Origin: Lampris incognitus
Lineage: Eukaryota; Chordata; Actinopteri; Lampriformes; Lampridae
DNA length: 64,000 nucleotides
Assembly (NCBI RefSeq): GCF_029633865.1
Contig: NC_079224.1
Coordinates: forward strand, 19,545,395-19,609,394
Reading direction: 5' to 3'
Program-made: the position numbers and the translations under genes
Notes under the pieces: generated by a model
Told to the model about the DNA's origin: nothing
What the model saw: only the letters and a program-made list of their open reading frames with translations
Databases searched by the model: none
Part shown: one piece after another, positions 21,178 to 34,000 of the stretch
Position numbering within the stretch: the stretch's first letter is position 1
Layout: each line of letters opens with the position of its first letter

Positions 21178-21416
21178 TCACACCTAGGGACAATTTAGTA
21201 CAGCCGATTTACCTGACCTACAGGTCTTTGGACTGTGGGAGGAAACCGGAGCACCCGGAGGAAACCCACGCAGACATGGGGAGACCATGCAAACGCCACA
21301 CAGAGGACGACCTGGGATGACCCCCCCCCCCAGGTTGAACAACTCCAGGGTTCGAACCCCAAGACCTTCTTGCTGTGAGGTGACTGCACTAACCACTGCA
21401 CCACCATGCCGCCCCA
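21007..21416 (-). repeat. SINE family 2 (tRNA head, ATGG tail)
   Basis: On the minus strand: a head with GCAGTGGTTAGTGCAGTCAC and GGGGTTCGAACCC, a conserved body (ACAGTCCAAAGACCTGTAGG), an internal (GT)n tract, and an end in GGATAAGTGGTTTGGATAAT followed by GGATGG repeats. The B-box-like element supports a tRNA origin. Confidence 0.8.
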
Positions 21417-21449
21417 AATCAGTGCAATGTGTGTATATATATATAATTT

Positions 21450-21927
21450 AAATATTTGGTAACACTTTAGTATGGGGAACATAAAAAAAACTTAATTACT
21501 AGTGAATTAGTAATGATCAAGATGTCACTTTAGTATGGGGAACATATTCTAAGTAACAAAAACTTAATTTACAGTAATTTAACACTATTAACACTTGTAG
21601 TTTTGTGTTTTGTTATGTAAGAACAGACCATATTCATTAAGTGTTAGTAAGGGAGAATAACTCTTCTTGTGGTACTACCACCTTATAAAGTCCATACTAA
21701 GCAAAACATATTGAGATGGTACTACTAATAAGCAATAATTCTGAGGTTATAGAGGGAAAACTCATAGTTAATGGCTTACTGGTTGTATAATAAGGCCATG
21801 CAGAATAAGGCATTAATGAGTACGTAATAATGACCAATTAAGAGCCAATATGTTGCTAATTTGCATGCTAATAAGCACCTAATTAATGGTGACTACATTC
21901 CCCATACTAAAGTGTTACCAAATATTT
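21450..21927. mobile_element. MITE with 30-bp perfect terminal inverted repeats
   Basis: The ends 21450-21479 and 21898-21927 are exact inverted complements (core TTTGGTAACACTTTAGTATG). The interior is AT-rich, has no coding frame and contains a second copy of the end motif near 21524. This is a non-autonomous DNA transposon. The outermost bases may belong to an AT-rich target site, so the true ends may lie slightly inside. Confidence 0.8.
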
Positions 21928-22106
21928 TGTTTTTGCAAATATCATTTCAACCGCCCAAAGCCTCCAAATCTTATCCTCCTTGTAAACAAGGCCACAGTCC
22001 TGAATTTGACTTCTTTTATTCCAGGCCGAACCACTGCTTTTTCCAACACACACAGAGACGCATTACAGCGCTGCCAATGACTGCTGCTTCATCAAGTCCA
22101 GCCATA

Positions 22107-22205
22107 GTTGGATCTGACGAGACCGGGGCGCGAACCCCGATCCCCAGTGGGCAACTGCATCGACACAAAGCCGATGCTTAGACCGCTACACCACCGCGGA
22201 GCCGT
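22107..22205 (-). repeat. tRNA-like SINE head
   Basis: On the minus strand GGTGTAGCGGTCTAAGC and GGGGTTCGCGCCCC resemble pol III A and B boxes at tRNA spacing. It lacks an acceptor stem fit for a working tRNA, so I call it a SINE head rather than a tRNA gene. It differs from families 1 and 2. Confidence 0.5.
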
Positions 22206-22412
22206 CACACAAAATATTTTTGGCGTAAAGTATGTTTGAGATTTCAATTTCATACCATCCTTTCTTAAACATACACATAATTTTTTAATTCAACACGTGC
22301 ATTTGTATCACTGTTTTATGACATATTCTTGAATAACAATCACCACAGGTAAAAATGTTGCTAGTTTAAATGAATGATCAATGGATGAATTTTGATGAAA
22401 TCAAAATACAAC

Positions 22413-22423
22413 AACTACTACTA

Positions 22424-22464
<41 letters not shown>

Positions 22465-22465
22465 G
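22413..22465. repeat. (ACT)n microsatellite
   Basis: ACT/CTA triplet repeats with a few interruptions. Confidence 0.9.
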
Positions 22466-22764
22466 CTATAACAATAAAACTACATCAGACCGTGGGGAGT
22501 ACAAATGCCACTGAGCAAACATCTCATAGGTCAGTGACAGAGGTTTTGGGTCTTCCTCTGAACTTCCTCCACCATCCTCCTTACACTTCTTCCCCTTCCT
22601 GTCAATGTACAGCAAAACACAGCAATGACCCGCAAGTCCACAAAGAAATGTATTGACAAAGAGAAACTGCAGACAGAAAATGTCCATGAGAGGATATTGG
22701 GACTTTGTATGTATGGGGGGAGTGGGGAGGTCGATGGGTGAGTGAGCGAATGAGGTACGAACCA

Positions 22765-24259
22765 TTAGTGTCCCGCCGCGGGGGCAGATCTGTCTGTGGT
22801 CGTGTACTGTGGCAGATCACCAAACTTGTGTAGGGCTACCAGCTCCTGAAGCCGTCCTTTGTAGTTTTCCTCTGGGATAAGAGACCATGTTGCATTTAAA
22901 AACAGGGACAAGGTAGGGAAAACCTGCCTAGTGACAACTGTAGGCAGTTGTTGGTTTCAAGGAGCAATCTGTATCACAGTACCGCAAATTCTATCCCCCC
23001 CCCTTTTTCTCCCCAGTTGCACTTTTGGCCAATTACCCCACTCTTCCAAGCTGTCCCAGTCACTGCTCTACCCCCCCCCCCCCCGCCGCGTTGATCCGGG
23101 GAGGGTTGCAGACTACCACGTCTCCTCCGATACATGTGGAGTCGCCAGCTGCTTCTTTTCACCTGACAGTGAGGGGTTTCGCCAGGAGGACGTAGCGCGT
23201 GGGAGGATCACGCTATTCCCACCAGTTCCCCCTCCCCCCAAACAGGTGCCCCAACTGACTGACCAGAGGAGGCGCTAGTGCAGCAAACAGGACACATACC
23301 CATATCCGGCTTCCCACCCGCAGACACGGGTGGGAAGCCGTGCAGGGATGCTCGACCAAGCCGGAGGTAACACAGGGATCGAACCAGCAATCCCCGTGTT
23401 GGTAAACAACGGAATAGACCGCTGCACTATCCGGACGCCCAATACCGCAAATTCAAGGAGATTGTTTAGATTAATTGGATGAAGTGATTGTCAGGGTTAT
23501 TGATACGGCAACTGTTCAGGGGCAACAGAGGTAAAACACTTGATTTGTATGGTGGCGCCGTAAGAAGTGTGTTTTTGGTAGTGTTTGTGGTAAGGCAGGT
23601 GTCTATCTTGGGTTAAGTGGATTAAACAACACCAAAAACCTATTTTACATCCAATTTATGTGAGTACATTTTATATTTGTCTTGTCAAAAACATATAAAT
23701 AAGTAAAAAAAACAAGGTTGCATTGCTGTTTTATTGAATGCTTGCTTCCAGTTAGCTGTGTTGCAGCCTGTACACGCCATATTGACCCTCGACATAAACC
23801 AGTGATGAAGATGTTAGACAGTAGGTCCTGACTGTGGCCCAAAACTTTTACTATGCAATGCATTTCACCAGATGTTTATTTCACTCCTTCTGAGGAAGGG
23901 GTTGAATGTGTCTTTCTGGAGTGGGTGCTACCCAGTAAAGAAACCTTCCTGACCTGGAAGCTTGGTGCTCATTCCTCCCAGGAGCCCTTCCAGATGCTTC
24001 AGGGCCTCCTTGGCTGCCAGCTGTTCTGCTGTCTGCTTCCTCAGTGCCCCCACTCAAAAAGACAGGGTTGTGGTGTTATTGCTATGTTGTGTTTTGTCCT
24101 GCTATAACACTTGTTGAGAATGCCATTATATTTGCCATTTCATTTGATATGCTGAATTTCTGAATCAAATGTTTTGTCCTGCTATAACACTTGTTGAGAA
24201 TGCCATTATATTTTCCATTTCATTTGATATGCTGAATTTCTGAATCAAATTGAATCAAA

Positions 24260-24332
<73 letters not shown>

Positions 24333-24427
24333 TACGAGACAGACGGATAGACAGAACGATAGATAGAACGATAGATAGATAGATAGAATGATAGATAGGT
24401 AGATAAAATGATAGAACAATAGAACGC

Positions 24428-24523
<96 letters not shown>

Positions 24524-24819
24524 AACAGACTAAAAGACAACGGAGATACGAAAACTGCCTACCTGGACTGTAGAAGGTGAATTTTCCATCAATTTTTAGA
24601 GTGCATTGGTGTTCGCCATTAGTTGTAATTCTCTCTTCTTCCTCAGGGGCTTGACATGTTGTCCGTGTGAAAAACTCAAGAACTAACTGCTTCTCTTCAG
24701 CTAGGCCCACAAGACAAGATCAAATCAAATCAAATCAATTTTATTTGTATAGCCCAATATCACAAATTACAAATTTGCAAGATCCTTTACAACAGAATTC
24801 TGTGTTGTGTGCATATGTA

Positions 24820-24857
<38 letters not shown>

Positions 24858-25008
24858 CACCTACCTGTTGTAGCTGTAGGACCAAGGGACAAGTCCTTTA
24901 GTAAACTACAGTAGGCAACTTGTAGCGCCTCCTTCTGGCTGGAGGCCTCATGAGTTTTGAGCTGTTTCTTTACAGTCACCGTCACACACCCTAGGAACTG
25001 CCCATCAT
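22765..25008 (-). CDS. Gene B terminal dsRBD exons V, U, T and S
   Basis: V 24865-25008 is X-type ([34 protein letters not shown]). U 24563-24700 is Y-type ([27 protein letters not shown]). T 23954-24052 is the front of a Z-type exon ([20 protein letters not shown]). S 22765-22871 opens another dsRBD ([17 protein letters not shown]) and then stops after DRSAPAAGH. All join in phase 1. These are diverged relatives of the cassette and probably show its ancestral, unamplified form. The protein ends with half a dsRBD, unless a further exon is spliced upstream of this stop. Confidence 0.68.
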
Positions 25009-28000
25009 CTGAAAGGAAGGATTTGAAGATCCATTCCAATGATTTTAATTCAAGTTTACTGGGGGATATTAATGAAGGAGTGCAATTTTTGTTTAAACTT
25101 TTGAAGTGTCATTTGATTTGTTATAACTGTTTTAGTACAGCCTGGTAAATGGACTGCATTTATATAGCGCTTTTCAAGTCTACCGACCTCTTAAAGCGCT
25201 TTACAGTGTATGCCTCACATTCAGACACACATTCATACACTGATGCTGGAGGCTGCCATGCAAGGCGCCAACCTGTTCATCAGGAACAGTTAGGAGCTCA
25301 GGGTCTTGCTCAAGGACACTTCGATATGCTCTCTAGAGGAGCTGGGGAACGAACCGGCGAGTTCCGATTACTGGATGACCCGCTCTACCTCCTGAGCCAT
25401 GCCACTTCTCAGGTAACTATGTTCACAAACCATCTGTTAAAAATACAACAAAACTGGTAAATGTAATTTTCATTGGACTTGATCTTTAACACTTGGTAAA
25501 AGTAAAAAAAAAAATTGACTCCCCTGTATGATGTAATTCATTAAACCTTTAAGGCTTTCCATGATGTAATTGCTTAGAACTCAGTAGACGATTTGACTGC
25601 AGACCAGTTTACTTGGGAAAAAAATCTATTAATTTCCATCCATCCATCCATTATCCGAACCACTTATCCTGCTCTCAGGGTCGTGGGGATGCTGGAGCCT
25701 ATCCCAGCAGCCATTCAGTGGCAGGCGGGGAGACACCCTGGACAGGCCACCAGGCCATCACACAGGGCTGACACACACACACCTAGGGGCAATTCATACC
25801 TAGGGGCAATTTAGTATGGCCAGTTCACCTGACTTACATGTCTTTGGACTGTGGGAGGAAACCGGAGCACCCAGAGGAAATCCACGCAGACATGGGGAGA
25901 ACGTACAAACTCCACACAAAGGATGACCCGAGACGACCCACAAGGTTGGACTACCCCGGGGCTCGAACCCAGGACCTTCTTGCTGTGAGGCGACTGTGCT
26001 AACCACTGTGCCGGCGCGCAGCCCTATCCATTGTGATATACATTATATATTATATTTTTACCGTGGACCACATAACGCCCAGCAACAGTTTCTTACCCTC
26101 TGGTATGGTAGGTGTGGCTTTGGTCTCCATGGTAACAGGGATATCAGCACATGATGGATGGGACACCTGAGTGTTTAGAAGTTGACTATTTTGCGAAATG
26201 CCAATGACTGACACCTTACTGGGGCGGTCAGTCTCATTCTCCATCTTATCCTTCTCTGATAGTGTATCCAGCACACACCCTGGCCCCTCTTTCTCTACTC
26301 CATCCCCGCTCTTATGTCTGATCCTACTTTGCGAAAGGTCAATTGTGTCTGTAAGGATGTCCGACCAAGGCGGAGGTAAAAGGGGAAACTAACCGGCGAT
26401 CCCGTGTTGGAAGGCAACGGAATAGACAGCCATGCTACCCAGATTTCCCTAATCAATGTCATTTCTGTTGTGATTGTTGCTGCTCTGTTCTGTACCCTAT
26501 AGGGGGTCTTTACTGCTGCTCTCCCTGCCTTAGGCTTTCCACGTATGCACGTGGAAGGGCAGAGAGGTCCCAGATCAGAGCCATACCACCAAATACAACT
26601 TACTGCAGATGGCAATAAAAGTTTCTTTTAACTAAAGTGGTCCTGACTGAACTATACAACAGGATATTTGTAATCTAATTTACAAAATCTGTGCAGTATT
26701 ATTTACTACTGCACTTGTACTTTCATACATTTCTACTTATAGTTTTTTATTTGTATTCTTTTTTTTGCAATTTTAGTTTTTATACTAATTTCTGATATTT
26801 GCCTTTGATATGTAACCCTATACTTAATATCAATTTTATCTTGCTGTGCACATATGCAACATACCAAGTCAAATTCCTTGACTTGTGTTAATTGTGAAAC
26901 GTAAAAGTTTACAACATATGATTTGCAACATGACTCAGTGAACAAGAGCTTTGCTTGAATGTAGACCAGGTTACCCTCACCATCTTTTCTTTCTTCCCCG
27001 CTCTGATGTTTGATCCTCTGCCTGATTTGTGTTTCTTCGCCTCTGTCCTGGTTCGCCACCCATCTTGCTCTTTCCCCTGAACTCTCCGGTGTGTCGCTGC
27101 AGTCATAACGCTCTCTCCCCAGCTTCCAGGCGTCCACAAGTTCCTTCAGGGCTCCGACATAATTTTCACCCAAAACTCTCTTTTCCTCCAGGACCCCGCC
27201 CAGCCCCTGCAGGGCTGCTGTGGCTGCCTGTTGCTGCGCCTGCTTCTTCTTCTTAGAGCCCTCTGGTGGGAGAAAAACACTAAACTGTTTCAAAGAACAT
27301 TTCAAACCACCACATATATCACCATTATTCAAATAATGTATATTGAATTGCACTGTATTCTGTATTTCCATCAGTATAATCTTGGTTGGTGTTATTTCTA
27401 CTCTTTGTAATCAAATCATGTGCTGGAATTGGATGCATCTATGCATCTACGCGACATTTACAGCCATTTTACGTAAAACATTTCGGTCAACACTGAATCG
27501 ACCTACTGCAATGTTGTTTGTGAGATTGTTGCCGTACATACTATTAAACCAGTCAACAAAACAGTAAGTAAAGTTTTTGTGACATGACGTGGCACAACAG
27601 GGGTAAAATTTTGTAATGACGATTGTTTGAGTTTTTACCCAAATCATAAAAGGTGATTTCTCCCTTGAGATGAAGGCTGAAGAGACCACATGTATTGATT
27701 TCCTCTGGAGGTGGGACACCATGTCTCTGACAGTACTGCAGAACCTGCTCCTTATAGGAAGAACCTGGAATGATAAATGGTGGTGATACTGAGGAAAATG
27801 GTCAGAGGGGATTTCTTTAACAATATTATGAAGAGCAGCACAAGGAGCTCAGTCTCCAACCTGACGCTGAGCCGTCCAGTCCAAATACAGAGGCTATTTT
27901 CTTATAGACAGACTCTGCAGCCTTCATCGTGTCACATCCGCGGTCAGAAGACACCTTGGTGTCAAGGGCCACAGTGACACTGTAAAAGAAACAGGGGCCT

Positions 28001-31000
28001 GAAGAAAGCGGTGAAATCTAAGGTTAGATCACTTTGGCTTTAATTTGGAGTAAAGTGTGTGCAACCTCTTTTGTCACCGTCAACGTCAAAACACCATAAA
28101 CTGTCCCCACCTTCTAAAACATCACATAAGACACTCTTTAATATCAATATCAGGAACTAACTTGTGCAATAGTATTGAGCATTGCGTGAGTTCAGGCAGG
28201 CCACAAAGACAAGCTCAGTTTACAATCCCACCGACATCAGCTGATCTCAAAGCCAGCCCAAATCAGCTGATTCCCTCCTATGCGTCCAAATGTCAAATCT
28301 TAGGCTTTCCACGTATGCACGTGGAAGGGCAGAGAGGTCCCAGATCAGAGCCATACCACCAAATACAACTTACTGCAGATGGCAAAAAAAGACTCCTTTG
28401 ACTAAAGTGGTCCTGACTGAACTATACAACAGGATATTTACAATTCAATTTAAAAAAAATCAGTGTAGTATTGTTTACTACTGTACTTGTACTTTCATAC
28501 ATTTCTACTCATAGTTTTTTATTTGTATTTCTTTTTGAACTTTTAGTTTTATACCAATTTCTGATATTTGCCTTTGATATGTAACCCTATACTTAATTTC
28601 CACTTTTATCTTGCTGTGTACATATGCAACATACCAAGTCAAATTCCTTGTATGTGATGACACTTGGCCTATAAAAACTGGCTGTGCTTGTGTTAATTGT
28701 GAAATGTAAAAGTTTACAACATATGATTTGCAACATGACTCAGTGAACAAGAGCTTTGCTTGAATGTAGACCAGGTTACCCTCACCATCTTTTCTTTCTT
28801 CCCCGCTCTGATGTTTGATCCTCTGCCCGACTTGTGTTTCTTCGCCTCTCTCCTGGTTCGCCACCCATCTTACTTTTTCCGCTGAAGTCGCCAGTGTGTC
28901 GCTGCAGTCATAATGCTCTCTCCCCAGCTTCCAGGTGTCCACAAGTTCCTTTAGGGCTCCGACATAATTTTCACCCAAAACTTTCTTTTCCTCCAGGACC
29001 CCACTCAGCCCCTGCAGGGCTGCTTTGGCTGCCTGTTGCTGCGCCTGTTTCTTCTTCTTAGAGCCCTCTGGTGGGGAAAAAAAAACACTAAACTGTTTCG
29101 AAGAACATTTCAAACCTCCACATATCATCAGTATTCAAATAATGTATATTGCATTGCATTGCATTCTATATTTCCATCAGTATAATCTTGGTTGATGTTA
29201 TTGCTACTCTTTGCACTCAAATTATGTGCTGGAATTGCATGCATCTATGCAACATTTACAGTCATTTTACGTAAAACATTTCGGTCAACACTGGCATGAT
29301 CTACTGCAATGTTGAGATCTACATATTGTGTTGTTTTATATGTATTCAGGAAATGTAAACCATAATGTGCTCTGCCGTGAGTCAGTTTCTCCACAGAGAT
29401 TGTTTAGCTTTCCTCTATTCTGAACACTTACAGCCAATAAACTTAACAACGAAGCATAATAGATACTCCTTTTGAAATAGGTCAAAATACGTCATAGGCT
29501 TTGCAAATAATTAAACCTCAAAATGCCATACATACTGTCAACCCAGACAACAAAACAGTGAGTAAAGTCTTAGTGACATGACGTGGCACAACAGGGGTAA
29601 AATTTTGTAATGACGATTGTTTGAGTTTTTACCCAAATCATAAAAGGTGATTTCTCCATTGAGATGAAGGCTAAAGGGATCAGATGTACTGATTTCCTCT
29701 CGAGGTGGGACACCATGTCTCTGACAGTACTGCAGAACCTGCTCCTTATAGGGAGAACCTGGAATGATAAATGGTGGCGATACTGAGGAAAATGGTCAGA
29801 GGGGATTTCTTTAACAATATTATGAAGAGCAGCACAAGGAGCTCAGTCTCCAACCTGACGCTGAGCCGTCCAGTCCAAATACAGAGGCTATTTTCTTATA
29901 GACAGACTCTGCAGCCTTCATCGTGTCACATCCGCGGTCAGAAGACACCTTGGTGTCAAGGGCCACAGTGACACTGTAAAAGAAACAGGGGCCTGAAGAA
30001 AGGGGTGAAATCTAAGGTTAGATCACTTTGGCTTTAATTTGGAGTAAAGTGTGTGCAACCTCTTTTGTCACCGTCAATGTCAAAACACCATAAACTGCCC
30101 CCACCTTCTAAAACATCACATAAGACACTCTTTAATATCAACATCAGGAACTAACTTGTGCAAAGTATTGAGCATAGCGTGAGTTCAGGCAGGCCACGAA
30201 AACAAGCTCAGTTTACAATCCCACCGACATCAGCTTTTAGCAGCTGATCTCAAAGCCAGCCCAAATCAGCTGATTCCCTCCTATGCGTCCAAATGTCAAA
30301 TCTCATACAGGGCACCTTATTTAAGCTGCTTTAGCCTGCCTACCCTTCTTGCTGCCCTGCAAGCTGGTTTGCAACCCGCCTCCACCCCAACTCCTCCTTT
30401 TCATGCTGGGTCGGACTCAGACCTGACTTAATCAATGTCATTTCTGTTGTGATGGTTGCTGCTCTGTTCTGTACCCTATAGGGGGTCTTTACTGCTGCTC
30501 TCCCTGCCATAGGCTTTCCACGTATGCACGTGGAAGGGCAGAGAGGTCCCAGATCAGAGCCATACCACCAAATACAACTTACTGCAGATGGCAAAAAAAG
30601 ACTCCTTTGACTAAAGTGGTCCTGACTGAACTATACAACAGGATATTTATAATTCAATTTAAAAAAAAATCAGTGTAGTATTGTTTACTACTGTACTTGT
30701 ACTTTCATACATTTCTACTTATAGTTTTTTATTTGTATTCTTTTTTGAACTTTTAGTTTTATACCAATTTCTGATATTTGCCTTTGATATGTAACCCTAT
30801 ACTTAATTTCCACTTTTATCTTGCTGTGTACATATGCAACATACCAAGTCCAATTCCTTGTATGTGATGACACTTGGCCTATAAAAACTGGCTTGACTTG
30901 TGTTAATTGTGAAATGTAAAAGTTTACAACATATGATTTGTAACATGACTCAGTGAACAAGAGCTTTGCTTGAATGTAGACCTGGTTACCCTCACCATCT

Positions 31001-34000
31001 TTTCTTTCTTCCCCGCTCTGATGTTTGATCCTCTGCCTGACTTGTGTTTCTTCGCCTCTCTCCTGGTTCGCCACCCATCTTGCTCTTTCCCCTGAAGTCG
31101 CCAGTGTGTCGCTGCAGTCATAATGCTCTCTCCCCAGCTTCCAGGTGTCCACAAGTTCCTTTAGGGCTCCGACATAATTTTCACCCAAAACTTTCTTTTC
31201 CTCCAGGACCCCACTCAGCCCCTGCAGGGCTGCTTTGGCTGCCTGTTGCTGCGCCTGTTTCTTCTTCTTAGAGCCCTCTCGTGGGGAAAAAAAAACACTA
31301 AACTGTTTCGAAGAACATTTCAAACCTCCACATATCATCAGTATTCAAATAATGTATATTGCATTGCATTGCATTCTATATTTCCATCAGTATAATCTTG
31401 GTTGATGTTATTGCTACTCTTTGCACTCAAATTATGTGCTGGAATTGCATGCATCTATGCAACATTTACAGTCATTTTACGTAAAACATTTCGGTCAACA
31501 CTGACATGATCTCCTGCAATGCTGAGATCTACATATTGTGTTGTTTTATATGTTTTCAGAAAATGTAAACCATAATGTGCTCCTGCCGTGAGTCAGTTTC
31601 CCTACAGAGATTGTTTAGCTTTCCTCTATTCTGAACACTTACAGCCAATAAACTTAACAATGAAGCATCATAGATACTCCTTTTGAAATAGGTCAAAATA
31701 CGCCATAGGCTTTGCAAATAATTAAACCTTAAAGTGCCGTACATACTGTCAACCCAGACAACAAAACAGTGAGTAAAGTCTTAGTGACATGACGTGGCAC
31801 AACAGGGGTACAATTTTGTAATGACGATTGTTTGAGTTTTTACCCAAATCATAAAAGGTGATTTCTCCATTGAGATGAAGGCTAAAGGGATCAGATGTAC
31901 TGATTTCCTCTGGAGGTGGGACACCATGTCTCTGACAGTACTGCAGAACCTGCTCCTTATAGGAAGAACCTGGAATGATAAATGGTGGTGATACTGAGGA
32001 AAATGGTCAGAGGGGATTTCTTTAACAATATTATGAAGAGCAGCACAAGGAGCTCAGTCTCCAACCTGACGCTGAGCCGTCCAGTCCAAATACAGAGGCT
32101 ATTTTCTTATAGACAGACTCTGCAGCCTTCATCGTGTCGCATCCGTGGTCAGAAGACACCTTGGTGTCAAGGGCCACAGTGACACTGTAAAAGAAACAGG
32201 GGCCTGAAGAAAGGGGTGAAATCTAAGGTTAGATCACTTTGGCTTTAATTTGGAGTAAAGTGTGTGCAACCTCTTTTGTCACCGTCAACGTCAAAACACC
32301 ATAAACTGCTCCCACCTTCTAAAACATCACATAAGACACACTTTAATAAAAATATCAGGAACTAACTTGTGCAACAGTATTGAGCATAATGTGTGTTCAG
32401 GCAGGCCACGAAGACAAGCTCAGTTTACAACCCCACCGACATCAGCTGATAGCAGTTGATCTCAAAGCCAGCCCAAATCAGCTGATTCCCTCCTATGCGT
32501 CCAATTGTCAAATCTCATACAGGGCACCTTATTTAAGCTGCTTTAGCCTGCCTACCCTTCCTGCTGCCCTGCAAGCCAGTTTGCAATCTGCCTCCACCCC
32601 AACTCCTCCTTTTCATGCTGGATCAGACTCAGACCTGACTACTCACTGTCATTTCTTTTTTTTAATTTTGGGATTTTTCCTCACCTTTCTCCCTCCAATT
32701 GTATCCAACCAATTACCCCTCTTTCGAGCCATGCTGGTCTCTGCTTCACCCCCTCTACTGAGCTGGGGAGGGCTGCAGACTACCACATGCTTCCTCCGAT
32801 ACACATGGAGTCGCCAGCTGCTTCGTTTCACCTGACAGTGAGGAGTTGCGCCAGGGGGATGTAGTGTGTGGGAGGATCATGCTATTCCCCCCAGTTCCCC
32901 CTCCACCCTGAACAGGCACCCTGACTGACCAGAGGAGGTGCTAGTGCAGCAACTAGGACACATACTCAAACACACAGCCAATTGACCTTTCGCAAAGTCC
33001 CGCCCCCCTTTGTTACTGTTGCTATGCCCATCAAGCATTTCAGAACTATCCAGGAAGTAGCCGGAAAACACCAAAACATGAATGAAGAAATCAGCGCATT
33101 GTGTGGGTAAAAGTAACAGTAATAATACGTTAGCTGTATTAGCTATCAATAATAGCTAGTAGCAAGCTTAGCTTGGAGCAGACAGGTATTTTTGTTGATT
33201 TTGGATGGATTAAGCTGGCCATGGGGTCTGCTATACTGCGAAATCTATTGCCGACATTGCACTTCTTGCGTTCTGGGTTTCGGGAAGGGAAAGAAAATTA
33301 CACCCTCTCCGAACTTTTCAGATATCTAGTATCCGATTTGCAGATCCCATAGGCACACCGTTTCAGCATTTTGCTGTCTGTTTGAAAGCTTGACGGACCA
33401 TTGCTAAGGTAGGATTGGACAAGCACCGTTCTGGGGCGGTACTTTGCGAAAGGTCAATTGTGTCTGTAAGGATGTCCGACCAAGCCGGAGGTAAAAGGGG
33501 AATCTAACCGGCGATCCCGTGTTGGAAGGCAACGGAATAGACAGCCATGCTACCCAGATTTCCCTAATCAATGTCATTTCTGTTGTGATGGTTGCTGCTC
33601 TGTTCTGTACCCTATAGGGGGTCTTTACTGCTGCTCTCCCTGCCTTAGGCTTTCCACGTATGCACGTGGAAGGGCAGAGAGGTCCCAGATCAGAGCCATA
33701 CCACCAAATACAACTTACTTCAGATGGCAATAAAAGTTTCTTTTAACTAAAGTGGTCCTGACTGAACTATACAACAGGAACTTTGTAATCTAATTTACAA
33801 AATCTGTCCAGTATTGTTTACTACTGCACATGTACTTTCATACATTTCTACTTATAGTTTTTTATTTGCATTCTTTTTTTGCAATTTTAGTTTTATACTA
33901 ATTTCTGATATTTGCCTTTGATATGTAACCCTATACTTAATTTCACTTTTATCTTGCTGTGCACATATGCAACATACCAATTCAAATTCTTTGACTTGTG

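Noticed and set aside
22107-22205. Possible tRNA gene on the minus strand
   Set aside because: Pol III boxes are present but the acceptor arms do not pair well, so it is better explained as a SINE head.
24262-24525. CRISPR-like or coding repeat array
   Set aside because: It is plain (GT)n and (GATA)n with no spacers, in a eukaryotic intron.
26295-26615. Minus-strand frame repeated at 30340-30594 and 33404-33730
   Set aside because: It lies in the repeated intron between cassettes, crosses SINE and MITE sequence, and has no splice sites in a matching phase.
26909-27139. Second minus-strand frame over the Z exons (also 30924-31154 and 34022-34252)
   Set aside because: It is the alternative frame of the Z exon. 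The chosen frame joins Y and X exons in phase and gives dsRBD signatures.
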